Source: Neisseriaceae bacterium
Lineage (GTDB): Bacteria; Pseudomonadota; Gammaproteobacteria; Burkholderiales; UBA11063
NCBI GenBank assembly: GCA_003962895.1
Contig: RXKI01000042.1
Span: 1-52,929, forward strand
Direction of reading: 5' to 3'
DNA: 52,929 nucleotides
Shown here in pieces: positions 34,731 to 42,298 of the stretch; the stretch's first letter is position 1; each line of letters begins with the position of its first letter. The notes under the pieces are model-generated. The model worked only from the letters and a program-made list of their open reading frames with translations. It had not been told where the DNA came from and made no database searches. Both the position numbers and the translations under genes were made by a program.

Positions 34731-36293
34731 ATGCAAATTACTATTATTGACATCAAAGATTCAAAAAATTACGAAAATAAAAATTGGCAAAATGTTGAAG
34801 GGATGATTTTTTTCTCTGACGAATGGAATTCAAGAAAAGATCAATGTCAAAATTTTATAAAAGCACACAATAAGATATATAGTAAAAAAATACATGGCAG
34901 AAAATGTGAAGTAAAAGAGATTCAATCTGAAGAGGCTAATAAGTTTTTTTCTCAACATCATATTCAAGGAAGAAACAACCTTGGGGTTGTATTTTTTGGT
35001 TTATTTTATGAAAATGAATTAATTGGAGCAATGTCTCTTGGAAGACACAGTAGACAAATATCTGAAAACCGTATTGTTTTAGACAGATTTTGTGTAGCCG
35101 ATGGTATCCATATTCAAGGAGGAGCTACTAAATTATTCTCTAGGTGTGTTGAGTGGGCAAAATCTAGAAAATATGATGAAATTATAAGTTTTAGCGATAA
35201 TAGATTGACAGATGGTCATTTATATGAAATTATGGGATTTTATTTAGAAAAAAATTATAAATCAGATTATTGTTATGTTGATACAAAAAATCCTTCTTGT
35301 AGGCTAAGTAAACAAAGCCAGAAAAAATCTTCTTCTGGCTGTCCTAAAGGCATGACTGAATTCGAATGGGCAAATGTTCGAGGTCTTAAAAAATTATGGG
35401 ATAAAGGCAAAAAGAGATGGGTATATCAACTTGATCCAAATGCAATAACTTGGACGCAGAAAGTATCAGCAAGGTGTGCTGAACAGAATAGAAAAGGGGA
35501 TTTTAAACAATCTCATATAAGAGGATATTTTAAATCGGAAAAATGCAAAACAGAAATTTATTACGGTTCATCTTATGAATTAAGATGCATGTATTTATTA
35601 GAAAATAATTCAAATGTCGCTTCATATAGAAGAGCAGACACTTTTATAGATAGCAATAAAATGAGTAGAAATCCAGATTTACATGTTATTTATAATGACA
35701 AATCTATTGAAATTATAGAAGTAAAACCTGAAAGTAAGTTTCAAAAAGAAGATTATGCAAAAAAACAAATCGCAGAAACAAAAAAATATGCGGATAATCT
35801 TGGTATAAAATTTTCTGTGTGGACTGAAAAAGATTCGCTATTAAAAAACGACCATGCAATAATAAATTGGGCTAGAAAATTTATAGCAGAAACAACAGGA
35901 AATTTTGATTGGATTAAGAAAAAAAAGGAAAACGACAAAACAAAAGCTAAAAAACATTATGATAATGTAATTTCAAAAAACACAATTGAAATTTATTGTG
36001 AATATTGTAAAGAAAATCACAATCCATTACGTTTAACTTATGAAAAAAACATTGCTAAAAATGGAACATACATCTGTGAAAAACATGGCGGATTTATTGC
36101 GGGATCAAAACCCAAAAAGAAAAAAGAAAATCCATATTCTGTTGATGGGAAGAAACAATGCAATGAATGCAAGGAAATAAAATTGTTCAATGAATTTGGT
36201 ATTGACAAAACTAAGTCTGACGGGCATGCCACGAGATGCAAAATTTGCAGAACTAATTCTGCTAGGAAGAAATATAATGGAATTGATTCATGA
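34731..36293 (+). CDS. Three-part mobile nuclease: Mom-like GNAT domain, PD-(D/E)XK core, zinc ribbon
   Basis: 520 residues. Residues about 60-195 look like the Mom-type GNAT fold seen in phage genes (QGRNNLGVVFFGLF, DRFCVADGIHIQGGATKLF, IISFSDNRLTDGHLYEIMGF). Residues about 270-375 hold a TnsA/Vsr-like nuclease core, YGSSYELRCMYLL, then RNPDLHVIY and IEIIEVKPES (Glu...Asp...Glu-x-Lys). The C-terminus has CEYCKENH and a zinc ribbon CNECKEIKLFNEFGID ... CKIC, common in phage homing nucleases. It lies behind the capsid gene between repeated sequences, so it is probably a free-standing homing nuclease. Confidence 0.78.
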   Translation: MQITIIDIKDSKNYENKNWQNVEGMIFFSDEWNSRKDQCQNFIKAHNKIYSKKIHGRKCEVKEIQSEEANKFFSQHHIQGRNNLGVVFFGLFYENELIGAMSLGRHSRQISENRIVLDRFCVADGIHIQGGATKLFSRCVEWAKSRKYDEIISFSDNRLTDGHLYEIMGFYLEKNYKSDYCYVDTKNPSCRLSKQSQKKSSSGCPKGMTEFEWANVRGLKKLWDKGKKRWVYQLDPNAITWTQKVSARCAEQNRKGDFKQSHIRGYFKSEKCKTEIYYGSSYELRCMYLLENNSNVASYRRADTFIDSNKMSRNPDLHVIYNDKSIEIIEVKPESKFQKEDYAKKQIAETKKYADNLGIKFSVWTEKDSLLKNDHAIINWARKFIAETTGNFDWIKKKKENDKTKAKKHYDNVISKNTIEIYCEYCKENHNPLRLTYEKNIAKNGTYICEKHGGFIAGSKPKKKKENPYSVDGKKQCNECKEIKLFNEFGIDKTKSDGHATRCKICRTNSARKKYNGIDS

Positions 36294-36304
36294 TTAGCTA
36301 GTTT
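36287..36304 (+). repeat. 18-bp direct repeat, copy 2 (behind mobile nuclease gene)
   Basis: This is an exact copy of 34612-34629. It contains the stop codon of the nuclease gene (TGA at 36291-36293). It runs straight into a copy of the capsid terminator tail (GTTTTTTGTTTTA), as if the hairpin between them had been lost. Confidence 0.9.
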
Positions 36305-36310
36305 TTTGTT

Positions 36311-36469
36311 TTAACCAGCAACATTCCACCACACATCACCATCTTCTGCAAATTCGTTTATAAATCTCCATAATTTAGAATCGTAAAATAAATTAGAAGG
36401 GATAGGAGGAATTAATTCACAGGCTGTTTTAAACTCCTCCTGAGCCTTGTAATGAGATGTGTTTTCCAT
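36311..36469 (-). CDS. Small hypothetical protein (52 aa)
   Basis: A 52-codon frame from ATG 36469 (MENTSHYKAQEEF...) to TAA at 36313-36311. It overlaps the end of the PLP-fold gene by 58 bases in another frame. Its peptide, with LFYDSKLWRFINEF and DGDVWWNVAG, looks like a real folded sequence and fills an otherwise empty gap. No clear ribosome site is seen. It could also be the C-terminal remnant of a longer gene. Confidence 0.45.
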   Translation of the reverse strand: MENTSHYKAQEEFKTACELIPPIPSNLFYDSKLWRFINEFAEDGDVWWNVAG

Positions 36470-37074
36470 TTGATGATATGTCTTATTCTATAGTCTTCGT
36501 CTTCTATGACCCTAATATTAACGCACACGATGTGTTTGTTTGGGAGTATGTCTTTAAATGTTTTGGCTAATGTCCCACTACCGACTGGAAGCCATATTCT
36601 ATTAAAATTCCCAATTAATTTTAATTGTTCTTTTAATTCTTTTTTTAAAAAATCAATAAACAAAGGATGATTAAACCCTAAAGGTATTTTTAAACAATTT
36701 TTTTTGCTTTTTTGATAAAAATCAGACAGCCTTTCAGCCTCTTGCAAGTCTTTACAAGAAATTATTTTTGAATTTTTAGAAGCAATTTTGGTATAAGAAG
36801 AAACAAGTCCCATATTGTCCAAAGAAGAAAATATAGTAGAAGATACTTTTGCTTCTTTAGATGATATAGAAAGAGCAATCTGAGCAAAGCCAGAAAATGG
36901 ACTTGCATATACAAATTCTTCAATTCCTTCTTCTTTTAATTTATTCAAAAAAGGAATTGCTGCTCTTTGTTTTGTTCCGCCTTCAAGATAATCATCTCTA
37001 ACAACCAAAATATTAGTTTTTTTTGTTTTTAATAAACTAGTTTTTATCGGCTGGCAAAACATCTTTTCTTTCAT
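36412..37074 (-). CDS. PLP-dependent fold-type II enzyme-like protein
   Basis: About 220 residues; ATG 37074 is chosen to limit overlap with the upstream gene (37104 and 37062 are alternatives). The motif VVRDDYLEGGTKQRAAI corresponds to the Lys-containing segment of ACC deaminase, D-cysteine desulfhydrase and tryptophan synthase beta (R-x-D-x3-GG-x-K). Near the C-terminus IWLPVGSGTLAKTF resembles the Gly-rich phosphate loop. It is shorter than the usual 300-plus residues, so activity is doubtful or specialised. It is coupled to the upstream CXXCH-protein gene by overlap. Confidence 0.65.
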   Translation of the reverse strand: MKEKMFCQPIKTSLLKTKKTNILVVRDDYLEGGTKQRAAIPFLNKLKEEGIEEFVYASPFSGFAQIALSISSKEAKVSSTIFSSLDNMGLVSSYTKIASKNSKIISCKDLQEAERLSDFYQKSKKNCLKIPLGFNHPLFIDFLKKELKEQLKLIGNFNRIWLPVGSGTLAKTFKDILPNKHIVCVNIRVIEDEDYRIRHIIKWKTHLITRLRRSLKQPVN

Positions 37075-38281
37075 GTAAAACGGAAGTGGTTTTTGGAAGT
37101 TCATATTTCTTTAAAGAGTTTTGCACAAAAAGTGTTAATTTGTAAAAATCTTCTTTATCTACTTTGGTGGCAACAACTCCTTGAGAAACGTCATAATTTC
37201 TAAAATTTATTTGTTTATATTCATCTTTCACAGAACTGACAGAAGAAACAGAGAAGGGATGCCATGTGAAAACAGCGTCGCTTCCTCTAATATTTCCAGT
37301 CCCATCGGGATCATTTATTACAGAAGGGTCTTTTGGAACTAAGTTTCTTACGGAAATTTGAGTTTGTCTATGACAATTTGAACAACTTTCTGTGTCGATT
37401 CCTCCAATTAAAGAAAAACAATAATCTTTAGGAAGAATGTGAAAATCCTGTATAGAGCAAGGACTCCAGTTTTCCTCTGTTACATTTTTAAACTTTCTAG
37501 AAAGTAAAGTTATGACTTTATCTGTTTCTAATGGAGGAAGACATTCTACTAATCCATCCATTTTAAAAACTTCATCTTCTTGAGGATTTCTGAAAAACAT
37601 ATGTTTCTTGGCGGGAATGTATTTTACACTATTTGTAAGTTCAATATATTCTTCTCTAGTTTTAATTGGACGATAGACCATTGGTTCCCAATAAGTGCTG
37701 TCATTTAGTTTCTTTCTAGTTCTCACTTCTTGCACATAGTTTTTATTGTTGAAATTTACATAAATTATTTCTCCAACAGTCGTCCCAATTGGGTAAATCC
37801 ACTTAATAGGTCTTTCTTGCAATACAAAAATTGGGATTAACCTCCCATTAGGATTTTTAGGAAGATTTATAAAATTAACTGTTTTGAAATTAGGATTTTT
37901 TTCTTTAAAAACAGAGTTTAGTCCGGCAGTTGTTTCCCAAGGAAAATTAAAATTTGCATGAGAATCGGGATTATATTTAACGCTATAGAGATTCCATATA
38001 GATTTTTTAGTTTTATAAATTGTAGTGTTTAAAGTCAAATTTGTTTCTTGCATTGTACTAGAAGGAACATAATGTTGCCAAACTTGTGGCAACTTATAGA
38101 AAATAGTACCGCTATCTTTAAATAATCTATTTAATTCCTGGTCTTCTGACTCGGGGAGAGTTAATCCTATAGTATTTAAATCTAAAGGATAATTGTCTTT
38201 TGTTGCAAGTTCTTTAGAAACAACTTGCCCAAAAAGATTGTTTGTGGCAAGAAAAAAGATGAGAAAAAAAATGTTTTTCAT
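37037..38281 (-). CDS. Secreted protein with a CXXCH motif (cytochrome c-like)
   Basis: 414 residues with a signal peptide (MKNIFFLIFFLATNNLFGQ). Cys300-Ser-Asn-Cys303-His304 is a canonical c-type haem attachment motif. Mature Cys are otherwise few (CLPP, WSPCSIQDF, KDYCFS). The long N-terminal part is rich in aromatic residues, Pro and Asn and matches no domain I know. In the periplasm the host maturation system could attach haem. It resembles secreted single-haem proteins of environmental bacteria, so the gene may have been acquired from a host; this is inference. Confidence 0.7.
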   Translation of the reverse strand: MKNIFFLIFFLATNNLFGQVVSKELATKDNYPLDLNTIGLTLPESEDQELNRLFKDSGTIFYKLPQVWQHYVPSSTMQETNLTLNTTIYKTKKSIWNLYSVKYNPDSHANFNFPWETTAGLNSVFKEKNPNFKTVNFINLPKNPNGRLIPIFVLQERPIKWIYPIGTTVGEIIYVNFNNKNYVQEVRTRKKLNDSTYWEPMVYRPIKTREEYIELTNSVKYIPAKKHMFFRNPQEDEVFKMDGLVECLPPLETDKVITLLSRKFKNVTEENWSPCSIQDFHILPKDYCFSLIGGIDTESCSNCHRQTQISVRNLVPKDPSVINDPDGTGNIRGSDAVFTWHPFSVSSVSSVKDEYKQINFRNYDVSQGVVATKVDKEDFYKLTLFVQNSLKKYELPKTTSVLHERKDVLPADKN

Positions 38282-38370
38282 TTGTTTACCAATTTAAAAC
38301 TAAGGCAATTTAATGATACTGTCTTTTTTTAGACTTACAACAAAAAAATAAAAATTTTTGAATATTTCAA

Positions 38371-38411
38371 AAAAAAGAGCAAGAAAGTTTTTGCCTTTCT
38401 TGCTCTTTTTG
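38371..38411 (-). terminator. Intrinsic terminator after the 121-residue gene
   Basis: GAGCAAGAAAG (38377-38387) pairs perfectly with CTTTCTTGCTC (38395-38405) over the 7-base loop TTTTTGC. It is flanked by A-runs on the left and T-runs on the right, so it can stop transcription in either direction. Its main target is the minus-strand gene at 38424-38789. Confidence 0.92.
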
Positions 38412-38423
38412 CCTATGTTAAAT

Positions 38424-38789
38424 TTAAATTTTTAAAACCATATACATCACATCACATTCTGTTGTTGTGAGGACAGAAAATCCAGAGAAAGAACCAACTC
38501 CTGTTGGAGAATCTCCATCAGCTTCTTCGTGCATTTCACCGACATAAGCCACTCCACCTCCTACAGTTGTGAGCATAACGACATAATGAGTAGAATCTCC
38601 ATCTAAAGAATATGGAAAATAAACATCGCTTATCTCTGCTGGAGGGCTTACGCTTTCTGCACCTCCCGTGGCTGGTGCGTATCCACAAAAAACAATTTGT
38701 GGATTTTGATTTCTAATATTTGTAAGTTCTTTGTTTGTTAAAACAGGAACAAATCCTAATCCCGTCCCAGTTGTTGATGAAGCAGACAT
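38424..38789 (-). CDS. Small virion-type protein
   Basis: 121 residues, ATG 38789 with AGGAAAT upstream. Ser/Thr/Gly-rich with short strands (YFPYSLDGDSTHYVVMLTTVGG, VGSFSGFSVLTTTE). Composition, the GGGVAYVGEM segment and the strong terminator resemble the 112-residue virion-type protein at 51410. A decoration or tail accessory protein is likely, but no homolog is named. Confidence 0.55.
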   Translation of the reverse strand: MSASSTTGTGLGFVPVLTNKELTNIRNQNPQIVFCGYAPATGGAESVSPPAEISDVYFPYSLDGDSTHYVVMLTTVGGGVAYVGEMHEEADGDSPTGVGSFSGFSVLTTTECDVMYMVLKI

Positions 38790-38796
38790 AATTTCC

Positions 38797-39567
38797 TCAT
38801 TTTATTTCTATGTTGAATTTGTTTTCAACTAATTTTGTTCTTCTATTCAAATAATCAGGAATTAGATACAATCTTTCTCCTACTTCATATTTATTGTAAA
38901 TAGAAGCAAATTTTTTCAAATTATAAAATTTGCCATTATCTGAGTTGGCGAATTTCTTCCAAATGTCTTTTCTTACATAACTCATGTGATGCATTATGAT
39001 TTCATCTCTTGAAAACACTCTATATTTTTCTTTAAATTTGAATCTTCTTGTAATTTCTATAGAAAATGGAAATTCTTTTTCTATAGAATATTCATTTCTC
39101 ACAGGATGAATAAAAGTAACAGATAGTTTTTGGTCTGGAACTACTAAAAAGCAAGGATTTTTATAATATGTGTCTATAGGAATCATAGAAAAATCATAAT
39201 TTTCTTTTTCCATTTCTTCTTTTGCGAATTCTAATTGAGAGGAATCGTAAAATTCGTCTACATCAGCAGATATATGATGCGTGCAACCAGCTAATCTAGA
39301 AAGATTTAATCCTATGTTTCTCAAATTCAATTCATTCTGTTTAGGAGATAAAGTTAGATCAGGTTGAAAATGAATATATTCATCAATTAAATTTTCTTTT
39401 TTTAATTTTTTGAGCAAATCTTCTGTAGGAGAATCAGTTTTGTTGCCAAAATAAGAAATTGTTTGAAAAGTCACAGAGATGAAATCAATGCTTTTTCTTA
39501 TGCTTTTTGTAGCAAATTCAAGAAATTCTTCTCCGTCGAAAACCATATAACAAATGCCAAGTTTCAT
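38797..39567 (-). CDS. Glycosyltransferase-like protein (GT-A type)
   Basis: 256 residues, ATG 39567. The N-terminal strand LGICYMVFDGEEFLEFATKS begins a GT-A fold. The metal site is HISADVDEFYD, a D-x-D like those of GT92 and related enzymes that transfer galactose or other sugars. An acceptor-side segment follows with IIMHHMSYVRKDIW. It ends 7 bases before the 121-residue virion protein gene, so both lie in one transcript. It could glycosylate virion proteins; the target is not shown. Confidence 0.72.
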   Translation of the reverse strand: MKLGICYMVFDGEEFLEFATKSIRKSIDFISVTFQTISYFGNKTDSPTEDLLKKLKKENLIDEYIHFQPDLTLSPKQNELNLRNIGLNLSRLAGCTHHISADVDEFYDSSQLEFAKEEMEKENYDFSMIPIDTYYKNPCFLVVPDQKLSVTFIHPVRNEYSIEKEFPFSIEITRRFKFKEKYRVFSRDEIIMHHMSYVRKDIWKKFANSDNGKFYNLKKFASIYNKYEVGERLYLIPDYLNRRTKLVENKFNIEIK

Positions 39568-39581
39568 GTCATATATATTAA

Positions 39582-40208
39582 ATGCAAATAACAGTATTTC
39601 ATGGGTCGAAAGCCCCTATCGCTAATTTTGATTCAAAAAAGAATCTTTCAGGTTATTATCCTGGCTTTTACACTACTTCATCAGAAGACAAGGCAAGAAC
39701 TTTTGGGTCTATTTTATATTCAATGTTAATCAACGACGACAAATTTTATGTTTTAAATGATTTGCAAGATTCTGAATTGCTTAAAAAATCAGCAAGAGAA
39801 AATGGATTTTTATCCACTCAGGGTTCTGGTTATCAGGATGTAGCATATTTAAAGAAAATAGGATACGAAGGAATAAAAAGAGGAATTGAATACATAATAT
39901 TCGAGCCAGAAAAAACTGTTAACGATTTTCAATTAAGAGAAAGTAAAGAAATGTCTTTCAGCAAGTGGATAGAAGATAACAAACTAGAAGAAAGCGATTC
40001 TAACAACAACAAAGTTAAATGTATAAATGATTTAGTGCAAGTTATAAGGGATTGGGGAGATAAATATAGTATCAGCACAAGAACATTTGTATGGGAGCAT
40101 TTAAATTCTAGTAAAGGAAAAGAACTGTTAAAGAAGATTCTTAAAAATCCAAAAACATATTTTTCAAACAGCGAATTCAAGAAACTTGTTGAAAATGAAG
40201 AAAAATAA
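39582..40208 (+). CDS. ADP-ribosyltransferase-like protein
   Basis: 208 residues. The N-terminal 110 residues have the order expected for the ART fold of phage polyvalent proteins: VFHGSKAPIANFD (the [FY]-H-G start), YYPGFYTTSSEDKARTFG (Gly-Phe-Tyr-Thr-Thr then Ala), and IIFEPEKTVNDF at the end. Such enzymes transfer ADP-ribose from NAD to host proteins, as T4 Alt, ModA and ModB do. The second half begins MSFSKWIEDNKLEES, resembling the head-targeting N-termini seen elsewhere here, followed by a helical region. No clear ribosome site is seen. It diverges from a glycosyltransferase gene by 14 bases. Confidence 0.65.
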   Translation: MQITVFHGSKAPIANFDSKKNLSGYYPGFYTTSSEDKARTFGSILYSMLINDDKFYVLNDLQDSELLKKSARENGFLSTQGSGYQDVAYLKKIGYEGIKRGIEYIIFEPEKTVNDFQLRESKEMSFSKWIEDNKLEESDSNNNKVKCINDLVQVIRDWGDKYSISTRTFVWEHLNSSKGKELLKKILKNPKTYFSNSEFKKLVENEEK

Positions 40209-41100
40209 CATTGCGTCAATAACAATGGTTGGGCAATTTCCAAATGGAATAGATTTTCATATTAGAAATTTAAATTGGGCGTTGGGAGATGACGATCATT
40301 CTTATATTGTGACCACTCCCGAGATAATCAAAACTCATAATTTAAAAAATAAAAAAAATTGCACATTCATAAAATTTGAGCCTGGGGAAAGTATTTTTAT
40401 AAACTTTTGGGAAAGTTTTTCAGAGATAATAAAAGAATACAAGATAAAACCAAATTGGTTTTTATTCATGGAACAAGATATTGTGTTTTTTGCCAAACCT
40501 ATAATACCAGAAGAAGAAAAAACAATTTACAGTTTTCTTCCAAGAGGGGATTATAAAAATATATTAAAAGAAAAAACTTTTTTTCATTCTCGTGTGTGGG
40601 AGGGATCAAATATAATACATTCTTCTATTGTAGAGAAAGCAATTGAAAAAAATATAAATTTTTCATTTTCAAAAGATTGCTTAAAAAAATATAAGCAATA
40701 TGGAGATATAGAATTTTCAATGACAAGTCATCCAGACACAATGGATGAATTTGGTTTATTTTGTGCATTAGAAGAAAACACAACAATGACACATAAAACA
40801 AAGGCTTGTCATCTAAGAGGGATAGAAAGCGTTCATCGACTTTTTCCTGACTTTTACAAAGGATGTTCTTTTGAAAGACTAAAAGAAATACAAGAAAAAA
40901 TTAAATATATAGATGTTTATTTAGTGGCATTAATTTATTATGTTTTAGGAGTTTGGGAAGAAATAAATCATATTGATTTTTCTCAATTAAAAGAAAACAG
41001 TAAAAAAGATTTAAAAAGAATTTTAAAATCAAATAAAACTTGGTTAAATAAAAATGAAATTGAAAGATTAAGAAAGATAGAGAATCTGCTTTACTTTTAA
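40195..41100 (+). CDS. Glycosyltransferase-like protein
   Basis: 301 residues from ATG 40195, overlapping the previous stop by 14 bases. The segment KPNWFLFMEQDIVFF, a strand ending in Glu-Gln-Asp, takes the place of a GT-A D-x-D. SMTSHPDTMDEFGLF and KTKACHLRGIESVHRLF follow, similar to the other GT-like genes of this window. There is no signal or membrane segment. It is probably transcribed with the ART-like gene. The sugar donor is unknown and the family call is tentative. Confidence 0.6.
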   Translation: MKKNNIASITMVGQFPNGIDFHIRNLNWALGDDDHSYIVTTPEIIKTHNLKNKKNCTFIKFEPGESIFINFWESFSEIIKEYKIKPNWFLFMEQDIVFFAKPIIPEEEKTIYSFLPRGDYKNILKEKTFFHSRVWEGSNIIHSSIVEKAIEKNINFSFSKDCLKKYKQYGDIEFSMTSHPDTMDEFGLFCALEENTTMTHKTKACHLRGIESVHRLFPDFYKGCSFERLKEIQEKIKYIDVYLVALIYYVLGVWEEINHIDFSQLKENSKKDLKRILKSNKTWLNKNEIERLRKIENLLYF

Positions 41101-41168
41101 CGGACAAGAAGTATAATCTTAAACGTCAAATGTGAACGATTGATTTAACCCTAACAAACGGAGAAAAA

Positions 41169-41669
41169 ATGTTTAAAAAAATGAGTCTTTTAGCAGTAGC
41201 TTTTTCAATTCTAGCTGTTTCAGCGTATGCAGGAGAAGAAAAGGCATGTTGTGAAAACGCATGCCGAGTAAAGAAGCATCGTTGTGAAAAATGTTGCGTC
41301 TGTGAAGTTTCCTGTAAAGCTGAAAAATGTTGCGTCTGTGAAACGAAATGTGTTCAAAAGTGTCGTTGCAAGAAAACCAAGTGTTGTTGCACAAATTGTT
41401 GTTGTGAAACAAAGTGCAAGGTTTCTTGTTGTGAAACAAAGTGCAAGTGCAAAGTAAAGAAAGAACGCAAATGCTGTTTAATTCCAGTCTGCAAAGTGAG
41501 ATGCTGCATCTTTGATATTTTCAAACCAAAGTGTTGCGTCCCATGTGAAAATAAGATTGAAACAGAAACAGAAAAGACAAAACCAGAAGCAGTTCCAGTA
41601 GAGCCAACCCCTGTTGCAACAATCATCTGGGGTCGTGGTATTATTCGCAGTAACACTTCAATGTGTTAG
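41169..41669 (+). CDS. Secreted cysteine-rich protein (metallothionein-like)
   Basis: 166 residues, signal peptide MFKKMSLLAVAFSILAVSAYAG, then about 34 Cys mostly in a 100-residue stretch. They occur as CC, CxC, CCC and repeated KCCVCE and CCETKCK units with many Lys. This suggests heavy metal binding or a disulfide-linked surface protein. The Pro/Glu/Thr tail ends in a lone Cys. GGAG precedes the ATG and a strong terminator follows, so it is its own transcription unit. No family is recognised. Confidence 0.7.
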   Translation: MFKKMSLLAVAFSILAVSAYAGEEKACCENACRVKKHRCEKCCVCEVSCKAEKCCVCETKCVQKCRCKKTKCCCTNCCCETKCKVSCCETKCKCKVKKERKCCLIPVCKVRCCIFDIFKPKCCVPCENKIETETEKTKPEAVPVEPTPVATIIWGRGIIRSNTSMC

Positions 41670-41684
41670 TTTGAATAATCTAAA

Positions 41685-41717
41685 AAAGCCCTAGATTTTA
41701 CACTAGGGCTTTTTTTA
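41685..41717 (+). terminator. Terminator after Cys-rich protein gene
   Basis: AAAGCCCTAG (41685-41694) pairs with CTAGGGCTTT (41703-41712) over an 8-base loop, followed by TTTT. It lies 15 bases after the stop. Confidence 0.93.
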
Positions 41718-41769
41718 TTTTAGTTGAAAATAATATATACAATAGAAGATTATTCAACGAAAGGATTAT

Positions 41770-42090
41770 ATGAAAAATCTTTATATTTGTTTTTGCTTTT
41801 TAATCATGGCGTCAGCATCTTATGCAGACTGTGGTTTTAGACCTAGTTTTAGACCAATGAGTGGTTCTTGTGGTCCAATGAGTGGTTCTTGTGGTCCAAT
41901 GAGTGGTTCTTGTGGTCCAATGAGTGGTTCTTGTGGGTCTGGCGTTTGTTCAGATTTTGATCTTTTTGAACAATTTATTGATGAAATGCCAGCCTCCCCA
42001 TTAGTAGAAAAATCTAATTCAAAAGCGATTCCAAAGACAAGAAAAGAAACAAAAGCAGAAATGCCAAGTTTTAATCAAGAATCATTCTAA
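41770..42090 (+). CDS. Secreted protein with PMSGSCG repeats
   Basis: 106 residues, signal peptide MKNLYICFCFLIMASASYA. The mature start has DCGFRPSFR, then four tandem PMSGSCG units (bases 41854-41937) giving regularly spaced Cys, and a charged tail with KTRKETKAEMP. AAAGGA lies before the ATG and a terminator follows. With the Cys-rich gene just upstream it forms a pair of secreted, Cys-spaced proteins, each separately terminated. A role in the envelope or cell surface is inferred. Confidence 0.65.
   Translation: MKNLYICFCFLIMASASYADCGFRPSFRPMSGSCGPMSGSCGPMSGSCGPMSGSCGSGVCSDFDLFEQFIDEMPASPLVEKSNSKAIPKTRKETKAEMPSFNQESF
41854..41937 (+). repeat. Four 21-bp tandem repeats (PMSGSCG)
   Basis: CCAATGAGTGGTTCTTGTGG plus one base is repeated four times at 41854, 41875, 41896 and 41917, essentially identical in DNA, so the expansion is recent. 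Each unit adds one Cys. Confidence 0.95.
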
Positions 42091-42109
42091 TTTAAATTTA
42101 AAATATATA

Positions 42110-42141
42110 AAAACTGCTCTCTCAAGAGAGCAGTTTTTTTG
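42110..42141 (+). terminator. Terminator after PMSGSCG-repeat gene
   Basis: AAACTGCTCTC (42111-42121) pairs with GAGAGCAGTTT (42126-42136) over the tetraloop TCAA, followed by a T-run. Confidence 0.94.
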
Positions 42142-42298
42142 TTTTTATCTATCTTGTTTTTAAAGTACAATTGCATCTTGAAATGTTTTGAACCAAAAAC
42201 AGAAATTGAGACTCTTTTTACTATGGACCTATAAAACTAGGATGAAATGATGTTTGAATTTTTGAGAATTATACTCCACCTGCTGAAAAAAGAAAAAT

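Noticed and set aside
41173..41656. Two minus-strand frames opposite the Cys-rich protein
   Set aside because: Shadows of the Cys codons; no ribosome site, and the plus frame has signal peptide, ribosome site and terminator.
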